A program made the position numbers and the translations under genes. This document shows, piece after piece, positions 14,386 to 21,138 of a stretch of DNA of 22,111 bases. This DNA comes from a virus: positions 1 to 22,111 of IMG/VR virus record IMGVR_UViG_3300029985_000166. One strand, given 5' to 3'. A model generated the notes under the pieces. That model had not been told where the DNA came from. It did no database searches and saw only the letters and a list, made by a program, of their open reading frames with translations. Numbering within the stretch: position 1 is the stretch's first letter; every line of letters starts with the position of its first letter.

Positions 14386-15044
14386 TCTTCAGGCTCCGCC
14401 GGTCCGGCCTTCAGTGCATCGAACAAAGCTGTAAGTTGGGCGTTCTGCCCGGTACCTACATTGTCCTCAGCGGTGCCGTATTTCTTTGGCCTACGTTTTG
14501 CCAACAACCACTGGCGCACACTGACACGCACTTTCATGCGCTCGACGTTATCGTAAGTCTTCACTTCTTCTGTTTTGAACCCTTTACCAGTACGCTTAGT
14601 TCGCACTTCTCCGATCAATGGTGTGGCAGTCATCTCTTCGAGTTGTGCAGCTTGAAGGTCAGTATGCAGTTCCTGCGCCTGGGTGTAGAGCTTGTCAAGT
14701 GTGGGGTTGTCACGGAGCCACTCGTAGAATGTCCAGACCGTAGGCAACTCTGGGTCACGATTCAGTTTTAGCAGGCTCATGTCAGGGTCAGTGGCGAACA
14801 TCAAACAGATTTTCTTACCAAGCTCAACATCATATAAGGTGGGTCTTGGCTCTTCACCTTGTACCACCGCTCTCGGCACAGCAGGAGGCAGCTTAGCTAC
14901 CTCTTCCTTGCGTATGCGATGAAACGCCGCCCGATTGATTGCTGACTTCTCTGCTCTAGTCAGTTTCTTTACTACAGGCTTCCGCGCCTTCACAGCAGGG
15001 ATGGGTGGCGCGCCCTTGCCCTTCTGTTTCTTGGCGGGTGCCAT
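14382..15044 (-). CDS. terS: Terminase small subunit
   Basis: A 220-aa protein that should recognise phage DNA and load it onto TerL. The N-terminal ~60 residues are Lys/Ala/Pro-rich and basic (MAPAKKQKGKG). A helix-turn-helix-like segment follows (LLKLNRDPELPTVWTFYEWLRDNP), then a helical region (YTQAQELHTDLQAAQLEEM) and a C-terminal RQWLLAKRRPKKYG motif seen in phage small terminases. I place the start at 15044, with AAAGGAG 8 nt upstream, instead of an upstream ATG at 15068 that would include the ribosome binding site in the coding region. It overlaps TerL by 4 bases. Confidence 0.85.
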   Translation of the reverse strand: MAPAKKQKGKGAPPIPAVKARKPVVKKLTRAEKSAINRAAFHRIRKEEVAKLPPAVPRAVVQGEEPRPTLYDVELGKKICLMFATDPDMSLLKLNRDPELPTVWTFYEWLRDNPTLDKLYTQAQELHTDLQAAQLEEMTATPLIGEVRTKRTGKGFKTEEVKTYDNVERMKVRVSVRQWLLAKRRPKKYGTAEDNVGTGQNAQLTALFDALKAGPAEPEE

Positions 15045-15067
15045 AGTTGTTTCTCCTTTGTAATGCA

Positions 15068-15097
15068 CACGGCTTGCCTCGTCCGTGCGTGGCGGAC
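15068..15097 (-). promoter_or_regulatory. Two mutually exclusive hairpins upstream of terS
   Basis: CACGG at 15068-15072 can pair with CCGTG at 15083-15087, or GTCCG at 15081-15085 can pair with CGGAC at 15093-15097. The two stems share bases, so only one can form. They end just before the terS ribosome binding site. A switch controlling terS translation is possible but unproven. Confidence 0.3.
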
Positions 15098-15099
15098 CT

Positions 15100-15157
15100 G
15101 CTCAACCTGACGAAGCGACTCCGCTTCAAACTGACTCAAAAGTCAGCGGTGTTGAGC
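15100..15157 (-). ncRNA. Three-way-junction RNA leader element upstream of terS
   Basis: An outer 7-bp stem (15100-15106 with 15151-15157, GCTCAAC/GTTGAGC) encloses two 6-bp hairpins with 4-nt loops (15112-15127, GAAGCG/CGCTTC; 15131-15146, CTGACT/AGTCAG). All stems are perfect. Transcribed with terS it would fold as a compact three-way junction in the leader. It could be a regulatory leader, an antitermination RNA of the HK022 put kind, or a DNA element such as a packaging site; the sequence cannot decide between these. Confidence 0.4.
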
Positions 15158-15188
15158 TACTCAGATTCCGCTCCCTAAACACAGAAAT

Positions 15189-15215
15189 GGGCACGAGTCG
15201 CTAAGACCCGTGCCC
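15189..15215 (-). terminator. 10-bp hairpin in the control region
   Basis: GGGCACG/CGTGCCC (7 bp), one mismatch, then GTC/GAC around a 5-nt loop. On the minus strand it is followed by ATTTCTGTGTTT, a moderately T-rich tail. It lies downstream of the possible gene at 15465-15755 and upstream of terS, so it could terminate the former. Confidence 0.45.
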
Positions 15216-15464
15216 GATTAGCTGTACTTACCCGGCAAACCAATCTTAAGAAGGTTCCGGCTTGGCAACAGCGGCCAACGCTTGGCCAAATAGTGCGTGA
15301 CTTCCAGGCCCGTTGCTAGCAGCCGTCGTATAAACGAAGTTGTCACGCAAACTTACTTTTAAATATGCGTAGCCAAGAGGCTCACTAGACGCGTCCAGCC
15401 ATGTACAAGGCCCACTGCCGACTTAGCCACTCTTCGCTAACTGCAGGCTGCTCCGCCGTGGGAG

Positions 15465-15755
15465 TCACCGTGATCTAGGAAGACCCCAGGTTCGCATTCC
15501 CATAAGATGTGATCCATCTGGCATTGACGTAGGAACCGGTTGCCACATCGCAGCTTCACCTGACAGAGTAACCATTGATACAGGTTTCTTTTCTGACTCG
15601 GATGGACCGACCATGAGAAACCTATACAGTCCGGCCTTAGCACCTTCAACCGCTTTTGTTTTCGAGATGTGAATGTGTGATTTTTTACAACAAGGCCAAA
15701 TGCCCCAATTTTCTAGGCGACCAGCTTCAGCAGAGTTTAACACACATACATCCAA
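15465..15755 (-). CDS. Possible small protein, 96 aa, TTG start
   Basis: An open frame with a TTG start 7 nt after GGAG. The product begins MDVCVLNSAEAGRLENWG and includes WPCCKKSHIHISKTKAVEGA and LYRFLMVGPSESEKKP. Composition is protein-like, and the segment SKTKAVEGAKAGLYRFL recalls short phage regulatory proteins, but I cannot name a family. If real, it is a leftward gene between the early promoters and terS, a sensible place for a regulator. The rare start codon and lack of a clear promoter keep confidence low. Confidence 0.4.
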   Translation of the reverse strand: MDVCVLNSAEAGRLENWGIWPCCKKSHIHISKTKAVEGAKAGLYRFLMVGPSESEKKPVSMVTLSGEAAMWQPVPTSMPDGSHLMGMRTWGLPRSR

Positions 15756-15828
15756 CGTGACTCTCCAGGTATAACACAACCGAGTATCTGAACGTTGGCC
15801 CGGAGTCTTTCATCCGGTAGTGCAAGAC

Positions 15829-15848
15829 TTAAGTCGTTCAGGACTTAA
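15829..15848. promoter_or_regulatory. Dyad TTAAGTC-N6-GACTTAA, candidate operator
   Basis: A perfect 7-bp inverted repeat with a 6-base spacer. The left arm is also part of a 10-bp palindrome (GACTTAAGTC). The size and symmetry fit a dimeric repressor site. It lies between the possible 96-aa gene and the AT-rich block, where divergent regulation would be expected. Confidence 0.35.
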
Positions 15849-15954
15849 ATCTCACTGTGCGCAGAATCGACCACTACGCGTTTAATTATGCCTTATTAGG
15901 CCCCAGTTCGGCGCACATCGGAGAAGAAATTTTAGCCATCCGGCGAACTAAGGT

Positions 15955-16215
15955 CTAAATCCTTTGTTTTGTGTAATTTGTGGATTGAAGTTAGTTGATG
16001 ATAGTTCTAATTTGGTCTATAAGTCCTTTCTTTTCAACAAATAACTTTTATACTATTATTACTAAGATATATATAAGTCTAATATATAAGAATAAGTAAA
16101 TATACATTATATATGCAGTATGTATTTATCGATTTCATTCTATATAGAACTTGGAACACACAATAGTGCTAGTCGTTAGTAGCTATTCTAGGTGTGTTAG
16201 CGTTTATTTTCAACA
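15955..16215. other. AT-rich block, possible origin of replication
   Basis: About 260 bases much richer in A and T than the rest of the window, with runs such as atatataagtctaatatata and an imperfect dyad near 16096-16128. It lies immediately upstream of the primase-helicase operon. An unwinding element near a replication gene is a common phage arrangement. I saw no clear iterons, so the origin call is an inference from base composition and position. Confidence 0.35.
15995..16023 (+). promoter_or_regulatory. Candidate sigma70 promoter, upstream
   Basis: TTGATG, a 17-base spacer, then TATAAG: a -35 close to consensus (TTGA) and a 5/6 match to the -10 box. It would read rightward through the AT-rich block into the 180-aa gene. 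Confidence 0.4.
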
Positions 16216-16236
16216 CTTTACGGTGCGGTGTATAAT
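16208..16236 (+). promoter_or_regulatory. Candidate sigma70 promoter, proximal to the replication operon
   Basis: A perfect TATAAT at 16231-16236 with a weak -35 (TTTCAA) 17 bases upstream. It ends 36 bases before the first plus-strand start codon. The poor -35 suggests it may need an activator. Confidence 0.5.
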
Positions 16237-16272
16237 TAAGTCATCGTCAAATTTTCGAAAGGACTTTGTTTT

Positions 16273-16815
16273 ATGCTTCGTACTGCGCGTACATTTACGC
16301 TCGGCATCGATACGCAAGACCGCTTAGCTGTGCTCATCGAGACCCGTCCGAGCCTCTTTATAGACCATCTTGCACCTCACTCAACTTTACCGAATAGGTC
16401 TACTAAACCTGCTGAAATAGTTATTCTTGATGAATTCGGTTTGTTACCAGCTGATTATCCAGCTTTGCATACAGCACTTGGTAGCTCTGGTTCTGTTAAG
16501 CTAGACTATACTCCTGCTGGCATTCGGGCGGCCGTACATCGATGCCGTTCACAGGCTCAAATGGATGCGTATAGCGCAGCTTTGACAAACGCGAAAGGCC
16601 GTAATAAAGCTGCTATGCTTGCCACACGCCGAGCCATTAAGGCTGCTCAATATGCAGAATTAGTAGCGAGCCGTTCTGTTAAGTTGAACGTTAGCCGTGC
16701 AGTAGATGCTTTACTTACTATCGGAATGGATACCCTGGAGAAGGCCGGTAAAGATGCCGTCACCACTGAGTCTCGCGGACGTAAGAGCCGCAATGCTGAA
16801 CAAACTACGCGGTAG
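16273..16815 (+). CDS. Hypothetical protein, 180 aa, first gene of the replication operon
   Basis: The N-terminal half looks alpha/beta (TARTFTLGIDTQDRLAVLIE, then AEIVILDEFGLLPADYPAL). The C-terminal half is helical, Ala-rich and basic (NAKGRNKAAMLATRRAIKAAQ), ending in RGRKSRNAEQTTR. I cannot assign a family. The basic helical tail and position directly before the primase-helicase suggest a DNA-binding replication accessory protein or regulator; this is inference. AAAGGA lies 9 nt before the ATG. The gene has lower GC than the head genes. Its 3' end overlaps the primase gene. Confidence 0.75.
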   Translation: MLRTARTFTLGIDTQDRLAVLIETRPSLFIDHLAPHSTLPNRSTKPAEIVILDEFGLLPADYPALHTALGSSGSVKLDYTPAGIRAAVHRCRSQAQMDAYSAALTNAKGRNKAAMLATRRAIKAAQYAELVASRSVKLNVSRAVDALLTIGMDTLEKAGKDAVTTESRGRKSRNAEQTTR

Positions 16816-18868
16816 CCTTCTTACCGAGAAGCACGCCAAACTTCTTCATATTGAACCGATAACTGAGTTGATGGCGCAAAGCGAGGGAATAAGGCCACCA
16901 TGGGCCGGCTTTAAGATTCCATACTTTACGCCTGATGGAAAGGTTATTGACACCAAAGAATTTTACCGCTATCGCATCTGGCCAGATGCCAAACCTAGTA
17001 GGGGCTGGGCCGCTGTTGCTGAGCCATCCGATCTTAGGTATGTCCAACCAAAGGGCTCTGAACTACACGTCTATATGCCGCCACTTTTGCTTGGCGGTGC
17101 TAAATGGACGGACGTTATGGAGCATCCAGACTGTGACCTTGACATTACCGAAGGCGAATTAAAAGCGGCTTGTGCCTGCGCCAATGGCCGTGTTATGCTC
17201 GGACTTGGCGGGGTATTTAGCTGGATGAGTAAACGCCATCATCAAGAGCTACTTCCGATTCTTGAAGAGTTTGACTGGAAAGGCCGAAGAGTAAATCTTT
17301 GCTTTGACAGCGATAAAAGCACGAAACCATTAGTGCAACTGGCCTTAAGTCGTTTAGCAATTACACTCACAGCACGTGGCGCTGTGGTCTATGATGTTTC
17401 CATTCCACAAAATGGTAATGCTAAGCAAGGTGTCGATGATTTTATGGCGGCTGAAAGCGCTCAAGCCTTTGCAGCTTTGGTAGAAGGAGCCGAGATTGTA
17501 AAATCAAGTTTCGAGCTTCATCGTCTTAATACCGAGGTAGCAATGATATGGGCGGGTGGCGCTGCGGGCAATATAGCACGCATGGAGGATAGTCGACTTA
17601 TGACACCGCAGCAATTTACACGGTCATTTTATCGTGAGCGTACTTACTTTGATTGTGCTGTCAAGAAGGATGGTAGCCAAGGTCCGGCGCGAATGAAGTA
17701 TGCCGCCGAAGAATGGCTAGCCTGGCCATGCCGTGCTAAGGTGCATAGTCTTACCTACGCACCAGGTGAATCACGTATCACGAAGAATAATGATCTTAAT
17801 ACTTGGTGTGATACAGGTGTTCGGTCAGTCCATGGTGATGTCGGTCCATGGGAGAACTTGATATCGCGTATGTTTTACGGCGTCAATCCCGATCATATTA
17901 CCTGGTTTAAGCGGTGGCTGGCCTACCCATTAAAGTACCCCGGCGCTAAGATGTTCAGTTGTGTGCTGATGTGGTCCCATAAGGGCGGCACAGGTAAGAA
18001 CCTGTTAGCAGAGACAATGTTTCCTATTTATGGTGAGTCAAACTATACCGTCATTAAAAGTAAGCATCTTACAAGTGACTTTAATGGGTGGGCTGAAGGG
18101 AAAAGGTTTGTAGTAGGTGACGAGATTACCCTTGATGACAAGCGACACACTTCAGGTGATCTTAAAAGCATGCTGACAAGTAAAGTGGTGCGTGTTAACC
18201 GTAAAGGTATTGAAGCTTATGAGATGCCAGATTGTTGTAACTTCTATTTCACGTCTAATGATCCGGTAGCAGTGATGCTAGACCAAGGTGAGCGTCGCAC
18301 ATTCGTTCACCATGTACCAGAGGAACCATTAGGTGATGACTATGGCCGGCGATACGCGGCATGGCTAAATGCAGGTGGCGCAGCTGCAGTTGCTTGGTAT
18401 CTTACCGAAGAACTACGTCTCGGTAACTTCAGTCCTACTGCAGAGCCACCGGATACCGTGGATAAGTTGGACATGATCGCCAATTCACGCTCTGACATTG
18501 ACACTTGGGCCGTCGCACTTAAGCTGGAGCCGGACCGTTATCTTACTACACCAGGAAGCTCTAAATTTACCGGTGGAAACTGCTCCATCTATACCCCGGA
18601 CGACCTGCTGAAATTGTACGATCCTGAAGACCGGAAAAGGTGCTCTATGCGTGCTTTGGGCATCGCTCTTGACCGTGCCGGCTTCCGTAAGGCGTCGGCT
18701 AACAACGGGCGAATCGGCAATGTGCGCTCGACGTTCTGGCTTATTAAGGACCCCGACCCGTCACGGGAGCCAATCGCTTCCACCGTGGCGGCGAAGATTT
18801 ATCAAGAGGAGCGGCCCGAACGATTTCAGTTGCCAAGTGCGAAGAGCGAGAAAAGGAAGGCGCAATGA
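16754..18868 (+). CDS. Primase-helicase: Toprim-like plus SF3-type (DUF5906-like) helicase
   Basis: This 704-aa protein should prime and unwind DNA at the phage fork. The N-terminal part resembles the DUF3854/Toprim type: DITEGELKAACA (glutamate near residue 133) and LCFDSDKS (D185, D187). The C-terminal helicase has Walker A SHKGGTGKN (~411-416), Walker B VVGDEI (~454-458) and a sensor-like CNFYFTSNDP (~495-504), as in the DUF5906/D5 group. The start is uncertain. I prefer ATG 16754, with GGAGAAGG upstream, which overlaps the previous gene by 62 bases; ATG 16793 would overlap by 23; the longest frame opens at 16706. The stop overlaps a 22-aa ORF by ATGA. Confidence 0.88.
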   Translation: MPSPLSLADVRAAMLNKLRGSLLTEKHAKLLHIEPITELMAQSEGIRPPWAGFKIPYFTPDGKVIDTKEFYRYRIWPDAKPSRGWAAVAEPSDLRYVQPKGSELHVYMPPLLLGGAKWTDVMEHPDCDLDITEGELKAACACANGRVMLGLGGVFSWMSKRHHQELLPILEEFDWKGRRVNLCFDSDKSTKPLVQLALSRLAITLTARGAVVYDVSIPQNGNAKQGVDDFMAAESAQAFAALVEGAEIVKSSFELHRLNTEVAMIWAGGAAGNIARMEDSRLMTPQQFTRSFYRERTYFDCAVKKDGSQGPARMKYAAEEWLAWPCRAKVHSLTYAPGESRITKNNDLNTWCDTGVRSVHGDVGPWENLISRMFYGVNPDHITWFKRWLAYPLKYPGAKMFSCVLMWSHKGGTGKNLLAETMFPIYGESNYTVIKSKHLTSDFNGWAEGKRFVVGDEITLDDKRHTSGDLKSMLTSKVVRVNRKGIEAYEMPDCCNFYFTSNDPVAVMLDQGERRTFVHHVPEEPLGDDYGRRYAAWLNAGGAAAVAWYLTEELRLGNFSPTAEPPDTVDKLDMIANSRSDIDTWAVALKLEPDRYLTTPGSSKFTGGNCSIYTPDDLLKLYDPEDRKRCSMRALGIALDRAGFRKASANNGRIGNVRSTFWLIKDPDPSREPIASTVAAKIYQEERPERFQLPSAKSEKRKAQ

Positions 18869-18933
18869 CTAAGCCTTACAAATGGCGTACCACCCCACAT
18901 CTTTGTAAGCTATGTGTGGACATGGCAGATTAG
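18865..18933 (+). CDS. Possible micro-protein, 22 aa, CxxC
   Basis: ATG overlaps the primase-helicase stop (ATGA), with a strong AGGAAGG upstream. The product is MTKPYKWRTTPHLCKLCVDMAD, with one C-X2-C pair. It is short, but its spacing matches the other coupled genes in this operon. Its function is unknown. Confidence 0.4.
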   Translation: MTKPYKWRTTPHLCKLCVDMAD

Positions 18934-18963
18934 CATTGGAAGCCGGACTCTAGACGGCACGGT

Positions 18964-18991
18964 TTCACGCATAAACTCACTGGTCTATACT
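18964..18991 (+). promoter_or_regulatory. Candidate internal promoter
   Basis: TTCACG, a 16-base spacer, then TATACT (5/6 match) ends 18 bases before the next start codon. It could give separate expression of the small-gene string to the right. Confidence 0.3.
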
Positions 18992-19009
18992 AAAAGAGGA
19001 GCCTTTATC

Positions 19010-19297
19010 ATGCCAAAAGAACTAGTCCAGATGTTCGTTGAAATTCTCGAAGAGTCAGAGGTGTGGCTCGACACTGCGTGGACTGTGGATGACCTTCCAC
19101 GTCTGCAAGCACAGTATCCCCAAACGCGCTACCGCGTAGTGAGCTTCGGCCCAACTATGCAGACACCCCTCAGACCTGTGACCGAAGAGGCCACAGCTTA
19201 CTATGCCGGCAGCACGCCCAAAGGCTTCGACCTGGCGGTCATCGGCACTGGGGCGAGAGATACAGGCACACCGACGCCCATATATCGGACGGTCTAG
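19010..19297 (+). CDS. Hypothetical protein, 95 aa
   Basis: I do not recognise this alpha/beta protein (MPKELVQMFVEILEESEVWL, TRYRVVSFGPTMQTPL, FDLAVIGTGARDTGTPTPIY). The start at 19010 is chosen because AGAGGAG lies 8 nt upstream; an upstream in-frame ATG at 18914 would absorb this site and the candidate promoter. It ends in TAG, overlapped by a following GTG (TAGTG). Confidence 0.6.
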   Translation: MPKELVQMFVEILEESEVWLDTAWTVDDLPRLQAQYPQTRYRVVSFGPTMQTPLRPVTEEATAYYAGSTPKGFDLAVIGTGARDTGTPTPIYRTV

Positions 19298-19413
19298 TGT
19301 ACTTCGCGTCTATAAATGGCGAGTCGAGCTACGTGTACAGGCTGTCCAGTATCGTAGGCTGGAAGCTTACACCGTCCACTAAGGAGACCGTCGACGCCGC
19401 TTCTAGGCAATGA
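19297..19413 (+). CDS. Possible small protein, 38 aa, GTG start
   Basis: A GTG overlaps the previous stop (TAGTG), opening a 38-residue frame (YFASINGESSYVYRLSSIVG, then WKLTPSTKETVDAASRQ). There is no clear separate ribosome binding site, so it would rely on translational coupling. It fills an otherwise empty gap in a tightly packed operon. Its function is unknown. Confidence 0.4.
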   Translation: MYFASINGESSYVYRLSSIVGWKLTPSTKETVDAASRQ

Positions 19414-19423
19414 CTTCACTAAG

Positions 19424-19606
19424 ATGACGTCCGTAGTGCGCCGTCGCTGTTCTGAGTGCGGTGTAGGCATCCCAGCAGGCGGCGACATGCTGGCCTCCGT
19501 CAAGAAGGGCAAAGTCAAGAAGGCAGTCTGCTCTGAGGAGTGCCGCCAAGAGTTCGACGCCAGAGTGTGGCAAGAGTTCGCCGACCTAAATGAGAAGAGG
19601 AGATAA
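19424..19606 (+). CDS. Small zinc-ribbon protein, 60 aa
   Basis: Four cysteines form C9-X2-C12 and C36-X3-C40 with a basic hairpin between them (KKGKVKKAVCSEECRQEF). The CSEEC-type second pair resembles TRASH-like treble-clef zinc fingers. It is followed by an acidic helix (FADLNEKRR). Such small phage proteins often bind nucleic acid or protein partners; the specific role is unknown. The ribosome binding site is weak, so the start is less sure. Confidence 0.6.
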   Translation: MTSVVRRRCSECGVGIPAGGDMLASVKKGKVKKAVCSEECRQEFDARVWQEFADLNEKRR

Positions 19607-19610
19607 TAGT

Positions 19611-19907
19611 ATGCCAGATAGAAGAACATTCATTTCTTCACTTGTGGCACTCGGGCTTGCAAGTGCCCTGCCAAAAGTGACGTTCGCTAAGCCGCCGTTC
19701 ACAGTAGAAATGTGCAACTGTTCGCCCGCCCGCCAGGTAACTTGGGCCATGCTAGATAAATGGCCGGTAGTGTACCTGGGCTGCCGAGACCATATTAAAG
19801 ACATGGTAGCCGTGCCGATTCGTGCCGGTGTTATGCCGTGCACGCAGGAACAGTTTGACGCATTTGTAGACGAGCTTGTTTTAAAACCCTACAAGGAGAC
19901 ACTGTGA
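19611..19907 (+). CDS. Small protein with twin-arginine-like leader
   Basis: A 98-aa protein starting MPDRRTFISSLVALGLASAL. It has RR followed by T-F-I, a hydrophobic stretch of ~13 residues, then PKVTFA, consistent with a Tat (or Sec) signal and cleavage near residue 24. The mature part has three cysteines (MCNCS, YLGC, MPC) and no known fold I can name. The start is at 19611 with GAGGAG upstream; an in-frame ATG at 19590 lies inside the previous gene. The stop overlaps the HD-domain gene by GTGA. If exported, it would act in the periplasm of a Gram-negative host. Confidence 0.65.
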   Translation: MPDRRTFISSLVALGLASALPKVTFAKPPFTVEMCNCSPARQVTWAMLDKWPVVYLGCRDHIKDMVAVPIRAGVMPCTQEQFDAFVDELVLKPYKETL

Positions 19908-20473
19908 CCGAAGACCTGAGAACCAAAAGCGTAGCCGAAGCCATGGAGTACCTACGTAATACCGCACGGTTATTCCTGCCTGAGCCATACTGCACCTTAT
20001 GTCTACGTGCTAGCACTGATTACGACAAGGGGTATGGTGGCGCATGGCACCCCTACGCCTATGAAGGCGGCCTGGCCGTGCATGTAGCTGACGTCGTTCG
20101 CCGTTGCTGGCAAATGTGCAGACCTGAAGTCAATGTCAGCGTGCTACTTACGGCCGCGTACTGGCACGACCACTGCAAGCTGCTTGAGTACAGAGCCAAT
20201 CCAGATGGGAAGGTGAGCTACACAGCCTACGCAAAGCAGATCGGCCACGTAGTCGGGTCGGTGCTAGCGTTCTCGGGGCTGGCGTCTAATCCTGATCCAA
20301 GTGACACGAGTGTGTACTACTACGTCCCAGCGCCTGAGCGCAATGCTATCATCCACTGTATGCTCACCCACCACGGCCGTAAGGAGTGGGGCAGCCCGGT
20401 CGAACCCACCACGATCGAGGCGTACATACTACATAGCGTTGATATGCTAAGTAGTAGGGCGGCGGCGGAATGA
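19904..20473 (+). CDS. HD-domain phosphohydrolase, YhaM-like
   Basis: A 189-aa HD-superfamily protein. Metal-binding residues are visible in order: H60 (GGLAVHVADVV), H88-D89 (YWHDHCKLLEY), H115 (IGHVVGSV), H157 (THHGRKEWGSP) and D180 (LHSVDML). The HHGRKEWGSPVEPTTIEAYILH block is like the HD domain of YhaM-type 3'-5' exoribonucleases, although the nucleic-acid-binding OB domain of YhaM is absent. It could cleave RNA ends or nucleotides; the substrate is unknown. It starts at GTG with AAGGAG 5 nt upstream and overlaps the previous gene by GTGA and the next by ATGA. Confidence 0.8.
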   Translation: MTEDLRTKSVAEAMEYLRNTARLFLPEPYCTLCLRASTDYDKGYGGAWHPYAYEGGLAVHVADVVRRCWQMCRPEVNVSVLLTAAYWHDHCKLLEYRANPDGKVSYTAYAKQIGHVVGSVLAFSGLASNPDPSDTSVYYYVPAPERNAIIHCMLTHHGRKEWGSPVEPTTIEAYILHSVDMLSSRAAAE

Positions 20474-20595
20474 AGGTCCTAGTAACTATAGACCCGGAGC
20501 GCGGCGAGTACTCGTGCGCATGTTTAGGCTTGGGCCGCAGATACTTCGGCACGGCGGCCTACATGCTTGACTCGGCGGCTCTATATGCAGGCTAG
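20470..20595 (+). CDS. Small protein, 41 aa, possibly truncated by an amber codon
   Basis: ATG overlaps the HD gene stop (ATGA). The product starts MKVLVTIDPERGEYSCACLG and ends at TAG 20593-20595. The same frame continues for 20 more sense codons (RFINYIDVVDHEKPVVEISL) to a TGA at 20656-20658 that overlaps the next gene's ATG by ATGA, exactly as intact genes here do. This suggests a 62-codon gene split by one nonsense codon or sequencing error. Suppression is a less likely alternative, since TAG ends other genes nearby. Function unknown. Confidence 0.55.
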   Translation: MKVLVTIDPERGEYSCACLGLGRRYFGTAAYMLDSAALYAG

Positions 20596-20654
20596 CGTTT
20601 CATCAACTACATTGACGTCGTAGACCATGAGAAACCTGTGGTGGAGATTAGCCT

Positions 20655-21017
20655 ATGAAGCACTCAGAGCCAAAGATTCAGGAGCTGATCGAGCAGCTGC
20701 AAGGTGCGCTGGACACCTTGAGTTGTCACCAGGTCCGGTGGGTGTGGATGGTGGACGAGGCGCTTGACACCTACCACATTGGTGGTACGGCCGTCTGGCT
20801 TAAATCACCTTCTTTCGTCGATCCGCCTATTGACGAGTCGAGGCGGCTATATTTTACGTTTGCTGTGAACCTGCGCACTTTATATGAAAAGTACTGGGAC
20901 AATTTCAAGTACAACCTGGTTCAACAGTGCGTTCTGTGCATCATTAAGAACGCCAAACCTGCCTCAGAACATGAAGTTACGTACTTCACAGAACAGGAGG
21001 GCCTAAGTGCTGAGTAG
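20655..21017 (+). CDS. Hypothetical protein, 120 aa
   Basis: An N-terminal helix (SEPKIQELIEQLQGALDTL), a Trp-rich core (VRWVWMVDEALDTYHIGGT), and a C-terminal helical part with two cysteines (QQCVLCIIKNAKP). I do not recognise a family. GGAG lies 8 nt before the ATG. An AGGAGG inside its last codons serves the following micro-ORF. It ends in TAG. Confidence 0.65.
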   Translation: MKHSEPKIQELIEQLQGALDTLSCHQVRWVWMVDEALDTYHIGGTAVWLKSPSFVDPPIDESRRLYFTFAVNLRTLYEKYWDNFKYNLVQQCVLCIIKNAKPASEHEVTYFTEQEGLSAE

Positions 21018-21054
21018 GCTAGGCAAGAGAACTATTGCAGGGAGCAAAGGATGA
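21007..21054 (+). CDS. Possible micro-ORF, 15 aa, basic peptide
   Basis: AGGAGG (20995-21000) sits 6 nt before a GTG. The frame is 15 codons long (LSRLGKRTIAGSKG after the start) and its TGA overlaps the next ATG (ATGA). It is too short to judge by composition. The near-perfect ribosome binding site with exact coupling is the evidence. It could be a leader peptide that tunes translation downstream. Confidence 0.35.
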   Translation: MLSRLGKRTIAGSKG

Positions 21055-21125
21055 CGGATGAAGAGAAGCTGGTGCAGGAACTACAGGCCAGCGTCCTGAT
21101 TGCCTTAGAGAACGCCGGCCGGTGA
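21051..21125 (+). CDS. Possible micro-protein, 24 aa
   Basis: ATG overlaps the stop of the 15-codon frame. The product is an amphipathic helix: MTDEEKLVQELQASVLIALE followed by NAGR. AAAGG lies immediately before the ATG, which is too close to be ideal, so coupling from the previous frame may drive it. Confidence 0.4.
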   Translation: MTDEEKLVQELQASVLIALENAGR

Positions 21126-21138
21126 TGCTCCGTGGAGT

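Larger units (their letters stand above)
15045..16272. other. Divergent control region, ~1.2 kb
   Basis: Lies between the minus-strand head operon and the plus-strand replication genes. It holds stem-loops near TerS (15068-15215), a dyad at 15273-15287 (GGCCAA-CGC-TTGGCC), one possible minus-strand gene (15465-15755), a dyad at 15829-15848, an AT-rich block (~15955-16215) and two plus-strand promoter candidates. I found no convincing minus-strand promoter for TerS. Confidence 0.7.

Noticed and set aside
15437-15649. 70-aa minus-strand frame overlapping the possible 96-aa gene
   Set aside because: No suitable ribosome binding site, and its composition is less protein-like than the alternative frame.
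16706-16753. Longest form of the primase-helicase (720 aa)
   Set aside because: No ribosome binding site and a large overlap with the preceding gene; later ATGs are better placed.
5234-21017. Genome-wide TAG reassignment
   Set aside because: Several well-supported genes end in TAG at natural boundaries (5234, 9614, 12799, 16813, 19295, 21015), so TAG functions as a stop.
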